Source: Odontocerum albicorne (taxonomy: Eukaryota > Arthropoda > Insecta > Trichoptera > Odontoceridae). From it: DNA of 64,000 nt. Positions 31,336 to 40,119 of the stretch are shown here, in pieces. Below the pieces are notes generated by a model. It was not told the DNA's origin and did not search any database. It saw only the letters and a program-made list of their open reading frames with translations. The position numbers and the translations under genes are program-made. The stretch lies in the NCBI GenBank assembly GCA_949825065.1, contig OX463864.1, positions 19,170,874 to 19,234,873 of the forward strand, given 5' to 3'. Position 1 is the first letter of the stretch; each line of letters opens with the position of its first letter.

Positions 31336-31419
31336 GTAATTATTATTTAGATGTTAGTCTACAACAGTACGTAAGTATCATGTTTGATGTATGAAAGTTG
31401 AATTTGTACGTGGGAAATA

Positions 31420-31770
31420 GCCGTATAAATGTCGTAGAAATACGTGCATTGAGAAGATGAGGTGACAATGTATGACAATACGGAACGAAGTTATTATAAA
31501 TGAATGTGAACTTAATACTGATGTGTTAGGTAAAATGAAAAAGAGCATTCGGAGATGGTTTAGGCATGTCGAACGAATGAACAAAGAAAGACTAACAAGA
31601 CAAATATATAGTTCAAATGGAAGGCCTAAGAAAAGTATGGTTGGATTAAGATTTTTTGAAAGATGACAATGTAGAATGTTAGCAATCTTAGGAGTTGTAT
31701 AAGAAAGTCTGTAGATGAAAAAGAGGCGTGATGTGTGTCGAGATAGTAAAGTAAAGTCCTATGAGATAGA
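31420..31770 (+). pseudogene. LINE-R C-terminal frame, 64 aa
   Basis: Frame 31472-31666: MTIRNEVIINECELNTDVLG, 'KMKKSIRRWFRHVERMNKER', 'LTRQIYSSNGRPKKSMVG'. The order RNExIxxEC...LRWFxHVERMNxERL...GRPKK is a LINE C-terminus and is the clearest LINE-R coding copy here. The tail 'gtgtgtcgagatagtaaagt' follows. Confidence 0.75.
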
Positions 31771-31806
31771 CGGAACAAATAAAGGAATTAACCCGATCCT
31801 CTTTAA
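31771..31806 (+). repeat. LINE fragment, left of TTAA element
   Basis: 'gagatagacggaacaaataa' corresponds to the GxIDGxRxRG step of the LINE C-terminus that resumes at 32661. The TTAA element splits the two. Confidence 0.55.
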
Positions 31807-32656
31807 CCCTTCCTTCCCTGTGATGTGTAACTAGTACACATTGCTTCCAAAAACTTTATTATCTCTATAAATATAATAAAGACTGGGTTCAGATTTTAGG
31901 TATTCCTCCGTAATACATTTACGCATTGAATGAAAAAATAATATTAATAATAATTAGCACTTATCGGCCACATCAGAGATATTTTGAGAAAATCGGGAAT
32001 AAATTCACCAATACAATCAAACGTGTGTCATTATGTGACGTAGGTATATTCATTCTAAAAAACCGCTATGGGTGAGGAAGCGACGCTATTCACGTCTCAC
32101 TCTCACTCTACTTTGATACATTTGCGCATTGAATGAAAAAATAATATTAATAATAATTAGCACTTATCGGCCACATCAGAGATATTTTGTGAAAATCGGG
32201 AATAAATTCACCAATACAATCAAACGTGTGTCAGTATGATGTAGGTATATTCATTCTAAAAAACCGCTATGGGTGAGGAAGTGACGCTATTCACATCTCA
32301 CTCTACTTCGGTATATGGGAACGCAAGAAATAGAATCTCAGTTCTCAGCTGTTTCTTCCTTCGGGGTATAACATACACAGTGTTAGTGTTCCGAGTCCTG
32401 TCTCAGTAGCTCGCGGGCATGCATACGAGGTGGTCTCTGCGCCCGTTTTGTGAACGTCGGCCGATGTTTTTTCATGTTTTCAGCAATTAAATTTCAATTA
32501 TTATCACTTTTGACTCCAAGTTTAATTAATTTAAGCGATTGGCTATGAATATTCTTATTTTTTCGATTTTAAAACGCTCATTTTTACATTTGTATTGATG
32601 TGTATTGAATACACAGCACCGGAACGCACGATTTTTTTAGCACCGGAAGGGAAAGG
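31807..32656. mobile_element. piggyBac-like element, 850 bp, TSD TTAA
   Basis: TTAA lies on both sides (31803-31806, 32657-32660). Ends CCCTTCCTTCCCTGTG... and (reverse) CCTTTCCCTTCCGGTGC... are imperfect TIRs starting with CC, as in piggyBac-type elements. Inside, ~190 bp is tandemly duplicated (31905-32090 and 32100-32290; 'cttatcggccacatcagaga' in both). No transposase. The duplication and TIR mismatches suggest age. Confidence 0.8.
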
Positions 32657-32660
32657 TTAA

Positions 32661-32800
32661 GCGCTGCTTTCAACATGTCCCAGGACCACCCTAAAGAGGG
32701 ATGGAGACAGGTAGTGCGCCGAGTTCGAGACAGCAGAGGGCCATGAATATCAGAACTGGGCACTAATGAAGAAAAAGAAAATATAGAACGAATTCTGACG
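32661..32800 (+). pseudogene. LINE C-terminal fragment, right of TTAA element
   Basis: 'gcgctgctttcaacatgtcc' ... 'ggagacaggtagtgcgccga' matches 63823-63890 in the LINE fragment at the window's end. Together with 31771-31806 it is one LINE copy split by the piggyBac-like insertion. Confidence 0.65.
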
Positions 32801-33305
32801 TTGGCAAAACAAAGTCTGACGTTGACTCATAAGTTTTTTTTTTAAATTAAAAATACTTTTTGTCCCGGACTTTGCATTCTCTGATACTTCTGTACATAAC
32901 AATCATATTCCCCATTCCCTCGCGGGCTATATAAATATAATATACAATTTGTAGTTTACCATGCAGAGTTCAACGCCACCATCTTTCTGGAGTAGTGAGC
33001 ACTCCACTAGCCGCATGGGAGTAGACGAGGACAGGCGGCCGTATATCTCACCAATAATTTCTCCTGTCTCGGAGGTGTGCCAAATAATACGGGCAGTGAC
33101 CACATTGCGACGATGGACAAATATTACAAAGATCACCACTGTATTTACGTTCCGTACTTGCCGAAAACATCAGATATGGAAATTATTTCCAGAAGTGTTT
33201 GCCGTGTTTCAGAAGTATTGTTGCAAATATGTGCTGTTTTTGACTTAAGACTTTATTTTATTCTCGCCTTCTATCCAGGAATATAAAAATGTCATTTTTA
33301 AAATA
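32801..33305. other. single-copy stretch, no assigned gene
   Basis: 32960-33250 is near 45% GC with open frames on both strands and no repeat partner. No domain is recognisable. A pyrimidine-rich AG ('ttctcgccttctatccag') ends at 33278. An exon cannot be excluded but is not supported. Confidence 0.2.
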
Positions 33306-33307
33306 TA

Positions 33308-34005
33308 CTACCTTGATCAAAAAGTTTTAGGACTTTATTCATAAAATCGAAAATAAAAGTTTATTCATCAAAATCGATATGGTCCCCTTCAAAGTACTCC
33401 CCATCGACTGCAACGCACTTACGCCAGCGCTTGATCCAATCCTCGAAACACCGCTGGTACTCAATTTTCGGTATGTCCATCAGAGCCGTCTTTGATTTTT
33501 TCATGACATCCTCTCGGGTGCTGTAACGCATTCCGTTTTTTAATTCGGTTGAACAGGCAAAAGTCGCAGGGAGCCATATCAGGTGAATTTGAAGGCTGCT
33601 GGATAGTAGTCGTGTTGTTTTTGGTAAAAAAACTCATGGGAATCATGTCTTTCGCGATTTCAACGCGGTCCTTTTTTTGGATGAAATTGAGGTGTTTCGG
33701 CACCAGTTTTGCAGCGACACGTCTGAGGCCCAAATCACTAGCCAAAATGTCTTGAGCGGATCTACAAGCGATGTTCAAGTCCTCTCCCAGCTCTCTGATG
33801 GTCAATTTGCGGTTTTCGGCCAACATTTCTTTGATTTTATCGATGTTTTCATCGGTTTTCGACTGCCACTGCGTTCGTCATCCTCGACTGACTCACGAAC
33901 ACTTCTGAAGCGTCCGTGCCACCGAAAAACACTTTTCCAACATTCCAATCGGGTGACTGACAGCGCCACACGGTGGCCGGTCCTAAAACTTTTTGATCAA
34001 GGTAG
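33308..34005 (-). mobile_element. mariner deletion derivative, 698 bp
   Basis: Perfect ~26-bp TIRs (CTACCTTGATCAAAAAGTTT... / ...AAACTTTTTGATCAAGGTAG) sit between TA dinucleotides (33306-33307, 34006-34007). The remains of one transposase frame run on the minus strand. Same family as the 5' part at 18199-18640. It retains both ends, so it could be moved by a related transposase. Confidence 0.9.
33461..33960 (-). pseudogene. internally deleted mariner transposase
   Basis: Minus strand: N-terminal remnants (33830-33960, frameshifted), then MLAENRKLTIRELGEDLNIA, 'LGLRRVAAKLVPKHLNF', 'DRVEIAKDMIP', then a jump to 'SPDMAPCDFCLFNRIKK', the third catalytic region (SPDxAPxD). The first and second catalytic Asp regions are deleted at about 33625, and the C-terminus is out of frame. 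Confidence 0.8.
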
Positions 34006-34129
34006 TAATTTAACATTTAAATATGAAAAAAACATCTACACAATAAACTTAAATTAAAGACCTGTTTGACGTAAATTTTTATTTCACATTTATGGGTTTG
34101 ACGTAACATGGATATTTCTGCATATAACA

Positions 34130-34332
34130 TATGTGCATGGTCGCGCGGTTACGCACTGGACTGTCGTGCAGCAGGTCGTCGGTTCGAACCCCGCGCTGTG
34201 CTACTTCCCTCGAATGACATACATTTTTTTTACGAATAACATTCGATGGCATAAGGATACCGCTGTATCCGATGGCACACCGAGCTGAGACGATCGGAGC
34301 ACACCGGCATGTTTTTTTTTTCATTTTTGTTT
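34130..34332 (+). mobile_element. SINE-B copy, full length
   Basis: 'gcatggtcgcgcggttacgc', 'gtcgtcggttcgaaccccgc', 'tcgaatgacatacattttt', then 'ggataccgctgtatccgatg' and 'cgatcggagcacaccggcat' with a T-rich end. The last block is also at 60798, so the SINE is about 200 bp. Confidence 0.85.
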
Positions 34333-34344
34333 AAGATAATAGAT

Positions 34345-34497
34345 ATGACCAAAGTCATAAGTATTCTTATACCCTTGAATAGTATGTGGAAAAATGTATG
34401 TTCCATTCGAGGGGAGTAGCACAGCACGGGGTTTGAACCGGCAACCTTTCGCATGGAATTCCTGCGCGTTACCGCGTTACCATGCACCCCAATAGTC
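34345..34497 (-). mobile_element. SINE-B copy, inverted beside the previous one
   Basis: Reverse order: 'ttgaatagtatgtggaaaaa', 'ggggagtagcacagcacggg', 'tttgaaccggcaacctttcg' (B box inverse), 'gcgttaccatgcacccc'. With 34130-34332 it forms a tail-to-tail inverted pair. Confidence 0.85.
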
Positions 34498-34904
34498 CGA
34501 AACCATAGATAGACCCATGTTAGTGAAGATATTCCGTCTGGATTAGAAATCTTGGTCACCTTATGATATACTGTGGTTCTGGCTTCTGGCAATATATCCC
34601 AATCTGAGTAATGCGCGAAATTTACGACGACATTCTGACACTCCATTCTGACACTCAATTATTATATTCTCTCTTCTATTCCTAGATATGTCCCACTATG
34701 GAGATCCATATTCGGTATTATTTATTGAGAAAAAAGGAACCAACCCTTATTTTTACCTGTTTAGACCTAATTTAGTAAATGCTACTTAACTTTGTATGGA
34801 TATACGAGTACATATATATCGACAGTCTACGCGACACTCGCATTTCTATTTACCACTTTTTTGCCACTTTTAGCCACCTAGCTTCGCTTGCATATCCAAA
34901 TCTT
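34498..34904. other. no recognisable feature
   Basis: Unassigned apart from one TACGAGTA at 34803. Confidence 0.35.
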
Positions 34905-35115
34905 TATTTTTTTGAGAGTGCTGGAGTGGCGCTCAAGACCGGGAAGAAGTGTGGGCCGTCCTCAGACACGGTGGTCAGACTCCATTAGAAGAGTGGCCGG
35001 AAGCAACTGGAAGTGATGTGCCCAGGAAAGAGAGGAATGGAGGAGGAGAGGGGAGGCCTATGTTCAACTTTGGTCGTAGACGGGCTGATGATGATGATGA
35101 TAATGATAATCCACA
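34905..35115 (+). repeat. LINE 3' end with (GAT)n tail
   Basis: GC-rich decayed sequence ('gaagagtggccggaagcaac') ends in 'gatgatgatgatgataatga' at 35087. This layout is like the LINE at 21017. Coding motifs are not clear. Confidence 0.45.
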
Positions 35116-35189
35116 TATTGGGACAAATATACCATTATGAACAGAAGTTGTGTACACTAATATAAATATTTTATTTTTTAATTTGTTTT

Positions 35190-35300
35190 ATCGGGGTTAT
35201 ACCGTTACATAAAGTGGAATAAACAGTGTTTGATAAAAACAAATTACAATATCTTTAAACCTCCACAATGTTAATGCCTTAACTATAAATATTGTATTTG
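35190..35300. mobile_element. foldback-D single arm
   Basis: 'ggttataccgttacataaag', 'aaacagtgtttgataaaaac', 'ttaaacctccacaatgttaa'. One arm without partner. Confidence 0.75.
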
Positions 35301-35314
35301 TTTATTTATTAATT

Positions 35315-35510
35315 TATTTAACACTTCATTGTAAATATAATCTGGTGGGTTTATTACCAGGCGGTAATCTCTTCAAACCAACCAGACAAAAGTAAATAAA
35401 GCAAGTTGTTACATGGTCGCAAAAGATTATTCATATTTATGAGATTTATGGACCTAAACATATTAGGTCCATAATGTAAAAGTGAGATACGAGTATCATC
35501 AATCAAAGGC
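35315..35510 (-). repeat. LINE-C 3' UTR fragment
   Basis: 'tgggtttattaccaggcggt', 'ttacatggtcgcaaaagatt', then 'gtgagatACGAGTatcatca' where all other copies read 'gtgagatatcatcaatcaa'. A small hairpin ('atggacctaa...ttaggtccat', 35446-35472) lies inside. Confidence 0.75.
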
Positions 35511-35956
35511 GGTTTTTTTTAATTCAAATGTTTTTAATTCTCGAATTAAACACACAATTTGCTTTGATTTCAAAAAACTTTTTATTGGTCATTAAAGTAT
35601 AATGTATGACATTTAAACACAAAAAAAAACAATATCCGCCAAATGTACACTTCTTGCAACTCCACAGATGTCCACTCTTTTGTCAAAATTTTCGATGACA
35701 TTTGGGAATAATTGCGGTTCTAACTCACCAATAACGCGAATAATTTCGTCCTTTAGCTCTGGAATTGATCGGGGGTCATTCTTATCGACCTGACTTTTCA
35801 CGTAACCCCAGAGAAAATAGTCCAACGGTGTCAGATCACATGATCTTCGTGGCCAATTAACATCACCGTTTCCGGAGATTACAATACATAAATTAATTCA
35901 ACAATTTGAACGCGTTGGTGTATTGTATACGATTCCATTTTTATAAATGTCATATA
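35511..35956 (-). mobile_element. TIR element (1114-type), left part
   Basis: Same family as 1114-1452 but longer inside. The outermost ~18 bp of the left TIR is lost at the junction with LINE-C (it begins 'gcggtttttttt'). The mariner at 35957 interrupts it, and it resumes at 37245-37343, ending 'tttgaaagaccc'. Confidence 0.8.
35604..35860 (-). pseudogene. Tc1/mariner-superfamily transposase C-terminus
   Basis: Minus strand: 'DLTPLDYFLWGYVKSQVDKN'-like start (stop-free from 35825: MDYFLWGYVKSQVDKNDPRS), 'IPELKDEIIRVIGELEPQLF', 'VDICGVARSVHLADIVF'. DYFLWGYVKSxV...I.ELK..I marks the region around and after the last catalytic residue of this insect transposase group. N-terminal and first catalytic parts are absent. 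A different relative is at 42062-42300. Confidence 0.8.
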
Positions 35957-37244
35957 TTAGGTCCTTACATATGAAATTGGCGTTTTGCCGTACTGGCAAC
36001 TTTGATCTCAAATATCTTCTCTTTGGTTAGGAATTCCAAATTCAAATTTATACAGCTATTTACTCAAGTATTTGTGTTTCGAAAATTATAATTCATTTGT
36101 TTTTTCCTCAATTGTTTTTTTTCTTTGCGTCACTCAGTTTACAAAATGGAAAACTTGAAATATCGCGTTATTTACGAGTACGAGTTCCACCGTGGCACCA
36201 GTGCTGCAAAAACGGCTCGAAGGATTAATGATGTGTATGGCGACGGTGCCGCAAAAGAAAACACAGTGCGTTTTTGGTTCCAACGTTTTCGTTCTGGAAA
36301 TTTCGACCTACAGAACAAGCCCCGTGGACGGCCGGAGACCAAAGTTGATAATGAAGAATTGAAGGCTATTGTGGAAGCGGATCCATCGCAAACCACGTCC
36401 GAGTTAGCTGCAGGCTGCGGTGTTAGTGATAAAACTGTTTTAATCCACTTGAAGCAAATTGGGAAGGTAAAAAAGCTTGAAAGGTGGGTACCTTACGAAT
36501 TGAGTGAAGCAAATCAACAAACGCGCGTTGACTGCTGCGTTGCATTACTCAACCGGCACAATAATGAAGGGATTTTGAATCGAATCATTACCTGTGATGA
36601 AAAGTGGATCCTGTATGATAATCGGAAGCGCTCATCGCAATGGCTGAACCCTGCCGAACCAGCCAAACCATGCCCCAAGCGAAAATTGACTCCAAAAAAG
36701 TTACTTGTGAGCGTTTGGTGGACTAGTGCTGGTGTCGTTCACTACAGCTTTCTTAAATCTGGCCAGACGATTACGGCAGATGTCTATTGTCAGCAACTGC
36801 AAACCATGATGGAAAAGCTAGCTGCTAAACAACCGAGGCTTGTTAATCGCTCTAGGCCACTGCTGCTTCATGATAACGCTAGACCACACACTGCACAACA
36901 GACGGCTACCAAATTAGAAGAGCTTCAATTGGAATGTCTAAGACATCCACCGTACTCTCCGGACCTTGCCCCGACAGATTACTATTTTTTTCGAAATTTG
37001 GATAACTTCTTGCAAGGGAAAAAATTCAACTCCGATGGGGCAGTCCAAACCGACTTCAAAGATTTTATTGATTCCCGTCCGAATGGTTTTTTTTAGTAAA
37101 GGGATCGATGAACTACCTATGAGATGGCAAAAGTGCATAGATAGCAATGGTACATACTTTGATTAAATAAATATATTATATTAAAAAAAAATCAACTTTA
37201 TGTTCCTCCCAAACAAAACGCCAATTTCATATGTAAGGACCTAA
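35957..37244 (+). mobile_element. mariner element, 1,288 bp, nearly complete
   Basis: The TIR TTAGGTCCTTACATATGAAA TTGGCGTTTTG (31 bp) is identical at both ends. TA target duplications are at 35955-35956 and 37245-37246. Length and single transposase gene are typical of mariners. It sits inside the older TIR element, whose sister copy at 1114-1452 shows the empty site ('gtcatacattacac' against 'gtcata-TA-[mariner]-TA-ttacac'). Identical TIRs suggest a young insertion. Confidence 0.95.
36146..37166 (+). pseudogene. mariner transposase, frameshifted near the end
   Basis: DNA transposase that cuts and re-inserts mariner ends at TA. Start chosen at MENLKYRV (36146), the usual mariner start, although an in-frame ATG lies at 36125. 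N-terminal helix-turn-helix to about residue 110 with 'FQRFRSGNFDL' and GRP; WVPYEL at 114-119 (linker motif); catalytic D151 (CDEKW), D243 (HDNARPH) and D278 (SPDLAPTD), spaced D34D. The frame stops at 37096 (316 residues) because a run of eight Ts has one base too many for the conserved tail. The next frame then supplies 'FSKGIDELPMRWQ' to 37166, for a normal length near 339. Residues 10-13 (YEYE) look like a 6-bp TACGAG duplication. It may be a sequencing slip or a true lesion. Confidence 0.9.
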
Positions 37245-37616
37245 TATTACACTTCTCAAATGTCACAAGACCCAGACAAGTTCGCGACGCCATCTGTGTT
37301 TTATCCAAGAATTAATAAAACCGCTAAATTTGAAAGACCCTTTCTGAAATGTGTATGGATATAGATGAGGGGAAGGATGTGTGTCGAGATAGTAAAGGCT
37401 AGGATTAGAAACGTCTTGTGCTCTCTGCATACCTCAACAGAGAAATGGTGTGACGGTATATATATGATAAGTTTTACTTTGGCTTTTCCGATTGAGGCCT
37501 TAGTTGCCAGGCGTACCGCCACAAATCATGATGTACATACATACATATACGAGTACATACTATTATGTTTAAGAAATTGTATGCGATTTTAGGATTGTCT
37601 CTTCAAGTATTAGTCT
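37245..37616 (+). repeat. TIR-element right end plus LINE-R tail (duplicate of 1350-1716)
   Basis: 37247-37343 completes the 1114-type element. 37344-37616 repeats the LINE-R tail of 1453-1716 almost base for base. The block thus duplicated before the mariner inserted here. Confidence 0.8.
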
Positions 37617-37621
37617 AGAAA

Positions 37622-37835
37622 TTATAGTTTTTTACTGACTAGAAATTATAGTTTTTTCAGTCGCTTCTTAAAGAATGCCAAGGACGGAGTGAGTCTAACA
37701 TTGGTTTGTAACTGGTTCCAGAGTCTCACTGCATGGACAGTAAAGGACGACGTAAAGAAAGAGGAGCGGTGAACTGGAAAGGCCAATAAACAATCTCTGT
37801 CTGAGCGTAGCATAAATCCATGATCGGAAAGACGT
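37622..37835 (-). pseudogene. LINE-C coding fragment
   Basis: Reverse copy of the last ~70 codons ('ccaaggacggagtgagtcta', 'gagtctcactgcatggacag'). Bounded on both sides by unrelated sequence. A 20-bp piece ('tgactagaaattatagtttt') is duplicated at its start. Confidence 0.75.
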
Positions 37836-37969
37836 TAAAAGAAGATTTTGATACTGCCCGGTTCGAATATAAAGTATGTTTTAGTGCCCCACCTAACTTT
37901 GTTTCCTATTGTCGGACGCCGTTCGATATCGTTCGCAATTCTTCCATCGTCTGAGAAAATACAACTATG

Positions 37970-38250
37970 TTCGTAAAACAGAATTATTCAACTTGCTCGA
38001 ATGTGTCATTACACACCGACATATCGCATTTACTTTTCCTACCACACTTTTCTATCACCGTGTCTTTGAATTTTGCAACATTCATTCTCAGATCTTTCTC
38101 TATAAATCTCTCATACAATTTACTTATCAAAGCTCGTAATTCACCCTCATTCTTCGCTAACATTACCATGTCATCAGCATACTGCAATTCGAAAAACGTA
38201 TGTTGAGATGAAATCATTCGAATCCCTTCTTCATGAAATATATACTCTAT
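37970..38250 (-). pseudogene. LINE RT palm (YADD) fragment, inverted
   Basis: Minus frame: 'GIRMISSQHTFFELQYADDM', 'VMLAKNEGELRALISKLYER', 'DLRMNVAKFKDTVI'. LQYADDMVMLAxNExEL is the catalytic RT motif. It is immediately followed on the + strand by the next part of the same kind of ORF (YGCETW, 38262), so the two halves are head to head. That arrangement is the 5' inversion expected of twin priming. Confidence 0.85.
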
Positions 38251-38345
38251 AATTACTAACATATGGATGCGAAACATGGACTCTCCGAATGAGACAAAAG
38301 CTGCAGACAACACAACGTAGCATGGATAGGTTCGTGCTAGTTTAT
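38251..38345 (+). pseudogene. LINE ORF segment seeding the minisatellite
   Basis: + frame: 'LTYGCETWTLRMRQKLQTTQ', 'RSMDRFVLVYNK'. YGCETWTL...TQRSMxR is the LINE C-terminal region. Its 'ccagacaacacaacg.agcatgga' part is the founding unit of the following array. Confidence 0.8.
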
Positions 38346-39143
38346 AACAAAAGTTCCAGACAACACAACGCAGCATGGAGAGGTGCATGCTAGTTTATAA
38401 CAAAAGTTCCAGACAACACAACGCAGCATGGAGAGGTGGATTCTAGTTTATAACAAAAGTTCCAGACAACACAACGCAGCATGGAGAGGTGCATGCTAGT
38501 TTATAACTAAAGTTCCAGACAACACAACGCAGCATGGAGAGGTGGATGCTAGTTTATAACAAATGTTCCAAACAACACAACGCAGCATGGAGTGGTGCAT
38601 GCTAGTTTATAACAAAAGTTCCAGACAACACAACGCAGCATGGAGAGGTGCATGCTAGTTTATAACTAAAGTTCCAGACAACACAACGCAGCATGGAGAG
38701 GTGCATGCTAGTTTATAACAAAAGTTCCAGACAACACAACGCCGCATGGAGAGGTTCATGCTAATTTATAACAAATGTTCCAGACAACACAACGCAGCAT
38801 GGAGAGGTTCATGCTAGTTTATAACAAAAGTTCCAGAAAACACAACGCAGCATGGAGAGGTGCATGCTAGTTTATAACAAAAGTTCCAGACAACACAACG
38901 CAGCATGGAGAGGTGCATGCTAGTTTATAACAAAAGTTCCAGACAACACAACGCCGCATGGAGAGGTTCATGCTAATTTATAACAAATGTTCCAGACAAC
39001 ACAACGCAGCATGGAGAGGTTCATGCTAGTTTATAACAAAACTTCCAGAAAACACAACGCAGCATGGAGAGGTGCATGCTAGTTTATAACAAAAGTTCCA
39101 GACAACACAACGCAGCATGGAAAGGTGCATGCTAGTTTATAAC
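38286..39143. repeat. 53-bp minisatellite grown from LINE coding sequence, ~16 copies
   Basis: Unit 'gttccagacaacacaacgca' + 'gcatggagaggtgcatgcta' + 'gtttataacaaaa', period 53 bp, near-identical copies. Variants 'ggttcatgctaatttataac' recur in a block of five units (38750 and 38960), so a multi-unit segment was also copied. Bounded on both sides by consecutive parts of the LINE ORF. Confidence 0.95.
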
Positions 39144-39396
39144 AGGAGAGATCGCAAACGCAATGAGTGGATACGCGCCCTAACTTAAGTTGACGATTTT
39201 ATAGGGGTCGCAAAAAGACTGAAGTGAAGTGGACCGGGCACGTAACCCGAACAACGAACCATCGTTGGACGTATGAAATAATCCTGTGGTACCCAATAGT
39301 CAGAACTAGGCCTGTAAGAAGACCAAAGGCATGCTGGGTAGACGAACAAGCATCAATTTCGTGGCAGCAATACGCAAAGGACAGGATTTCTTTTAA
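39144..39396 (+). pseudogene. LINE C-terminal region after the array
   Basis: 'RDRKRNEWIRALT', stop, 'VDDFIGVAKRLKWKWTGHVT', 'RTTNHRWTYEIILWYPIVRT', 'RRPKACWVDE', 'WQQYAKDRISF'. KWxWTGHVxRTxxxRWTxxILxWYP...GRPxxxW.DE...W.QxAxDRxxW is a well-known LINE terminus. The TTAA insertion interrupts it, and it ends at 39585-39640. Confidence 0.85.
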
Positions 39397-39580
39397 CACT
39401 TGCCTTACTGTGCTAAACAATTCCGCCAGCCAATGTGCTGGACGCTCAGCATCCAGTGGAAAATGTATGTTTTAAATTAAAATTATGCGAAATCTGCTAA
39501 GTTATTTTTTGTAATTAGCTATAAAATTATTTTATTATGTAAGTCCTGGTCACTCACTATCCATCACAGGATGGCAAGTG
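39397..39580. mobile_element. 184-bp MITE, TSD TTAA, piggyBac-like
   Basis: TTAA flanks (39393-39396 and 39581-39584). TIRs CACTTGCCTTACTGTG and (reverse) CACTTGCCATCCTGTG, 14 of 16 matching. Removing the element with one TTAA restores the LINE frame across the site ('DRISF' + 'KQLGLAYILQWINVG', stop), which confirms both boundaries. Confidence 0.92.
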
Positions 39581-39584
39581 TTAA

Positions 39585-39640
39585 ACAACTTGGTTTGGCA
39601 TATATCCTGCAGTGGATTAATGTAGGCTGATGATGAAGAT
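39585..39640 (+). pseudogene. last codons and tail of the LINE
   Basis: 'aacaacttggtttggcatat' ... 'gtaggctga', then 'tgatgaagat' as a degenerate TGA-rich tail. Confidence 0.8.
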
Positions 39641-40115
39641 ACTCGAAAAAGGGGTGATAGTCCGAAAAAGTTTGGAAAACACTGCACTAGACTCTGTTAT
39701 TCGGGACCGTATTAACCGGGAGAGTAATTTTTTTTAATAACTATTAGAAATTTTATTACAATTTTTTTACTGCGTTGATTAATCCGCAATGCCGGTTAAT
39801 GCGACCCCGGATAACCAATAATCTACCGAGTTGATTAAAAAGTGTACGCAAGTAACTATATAAACACACCATTAGAAAAACACGCAAAATAAATTTATTA
39901 CGTCGCCCGAGGGGACAAAGAATTTCTCGTCAATCCAATCATACTGAGATGATTTATGTGAACAGCATCAGAAAGTCAAACCAGTCCGCTGTCCGCCGGG
40001 AAACGAACATGGGACACTAGAATAATAACAATTATTATGTAAATGACTCGTGTTGCGCTGTTTCGTAATACAATAATTACTCCACGAATTGTTCGGTTTT
40101 TCCTCTTTATTTCTT
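39641..40115. other. unassigned, possible DNA-element scraps
   Basis: 39710-39830 ('gaccgtattaaccgggagag' and 'atgccggttaatgcgaccc') contains short inverted motifs of the kind seen in pogo-like ends, too weak to call. No gene. Confidence 0.35.
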
Positions 40116-40119
40116 TTAA

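Noticed and set aside
38286..39143. CRISPR-like array
   Set aside because: The 53-bp units are contiguous, without unique spacers, and derive from a LINE; the genome is eukaryotic. The same applies to the 34-, 40- and 55-bp arrays.
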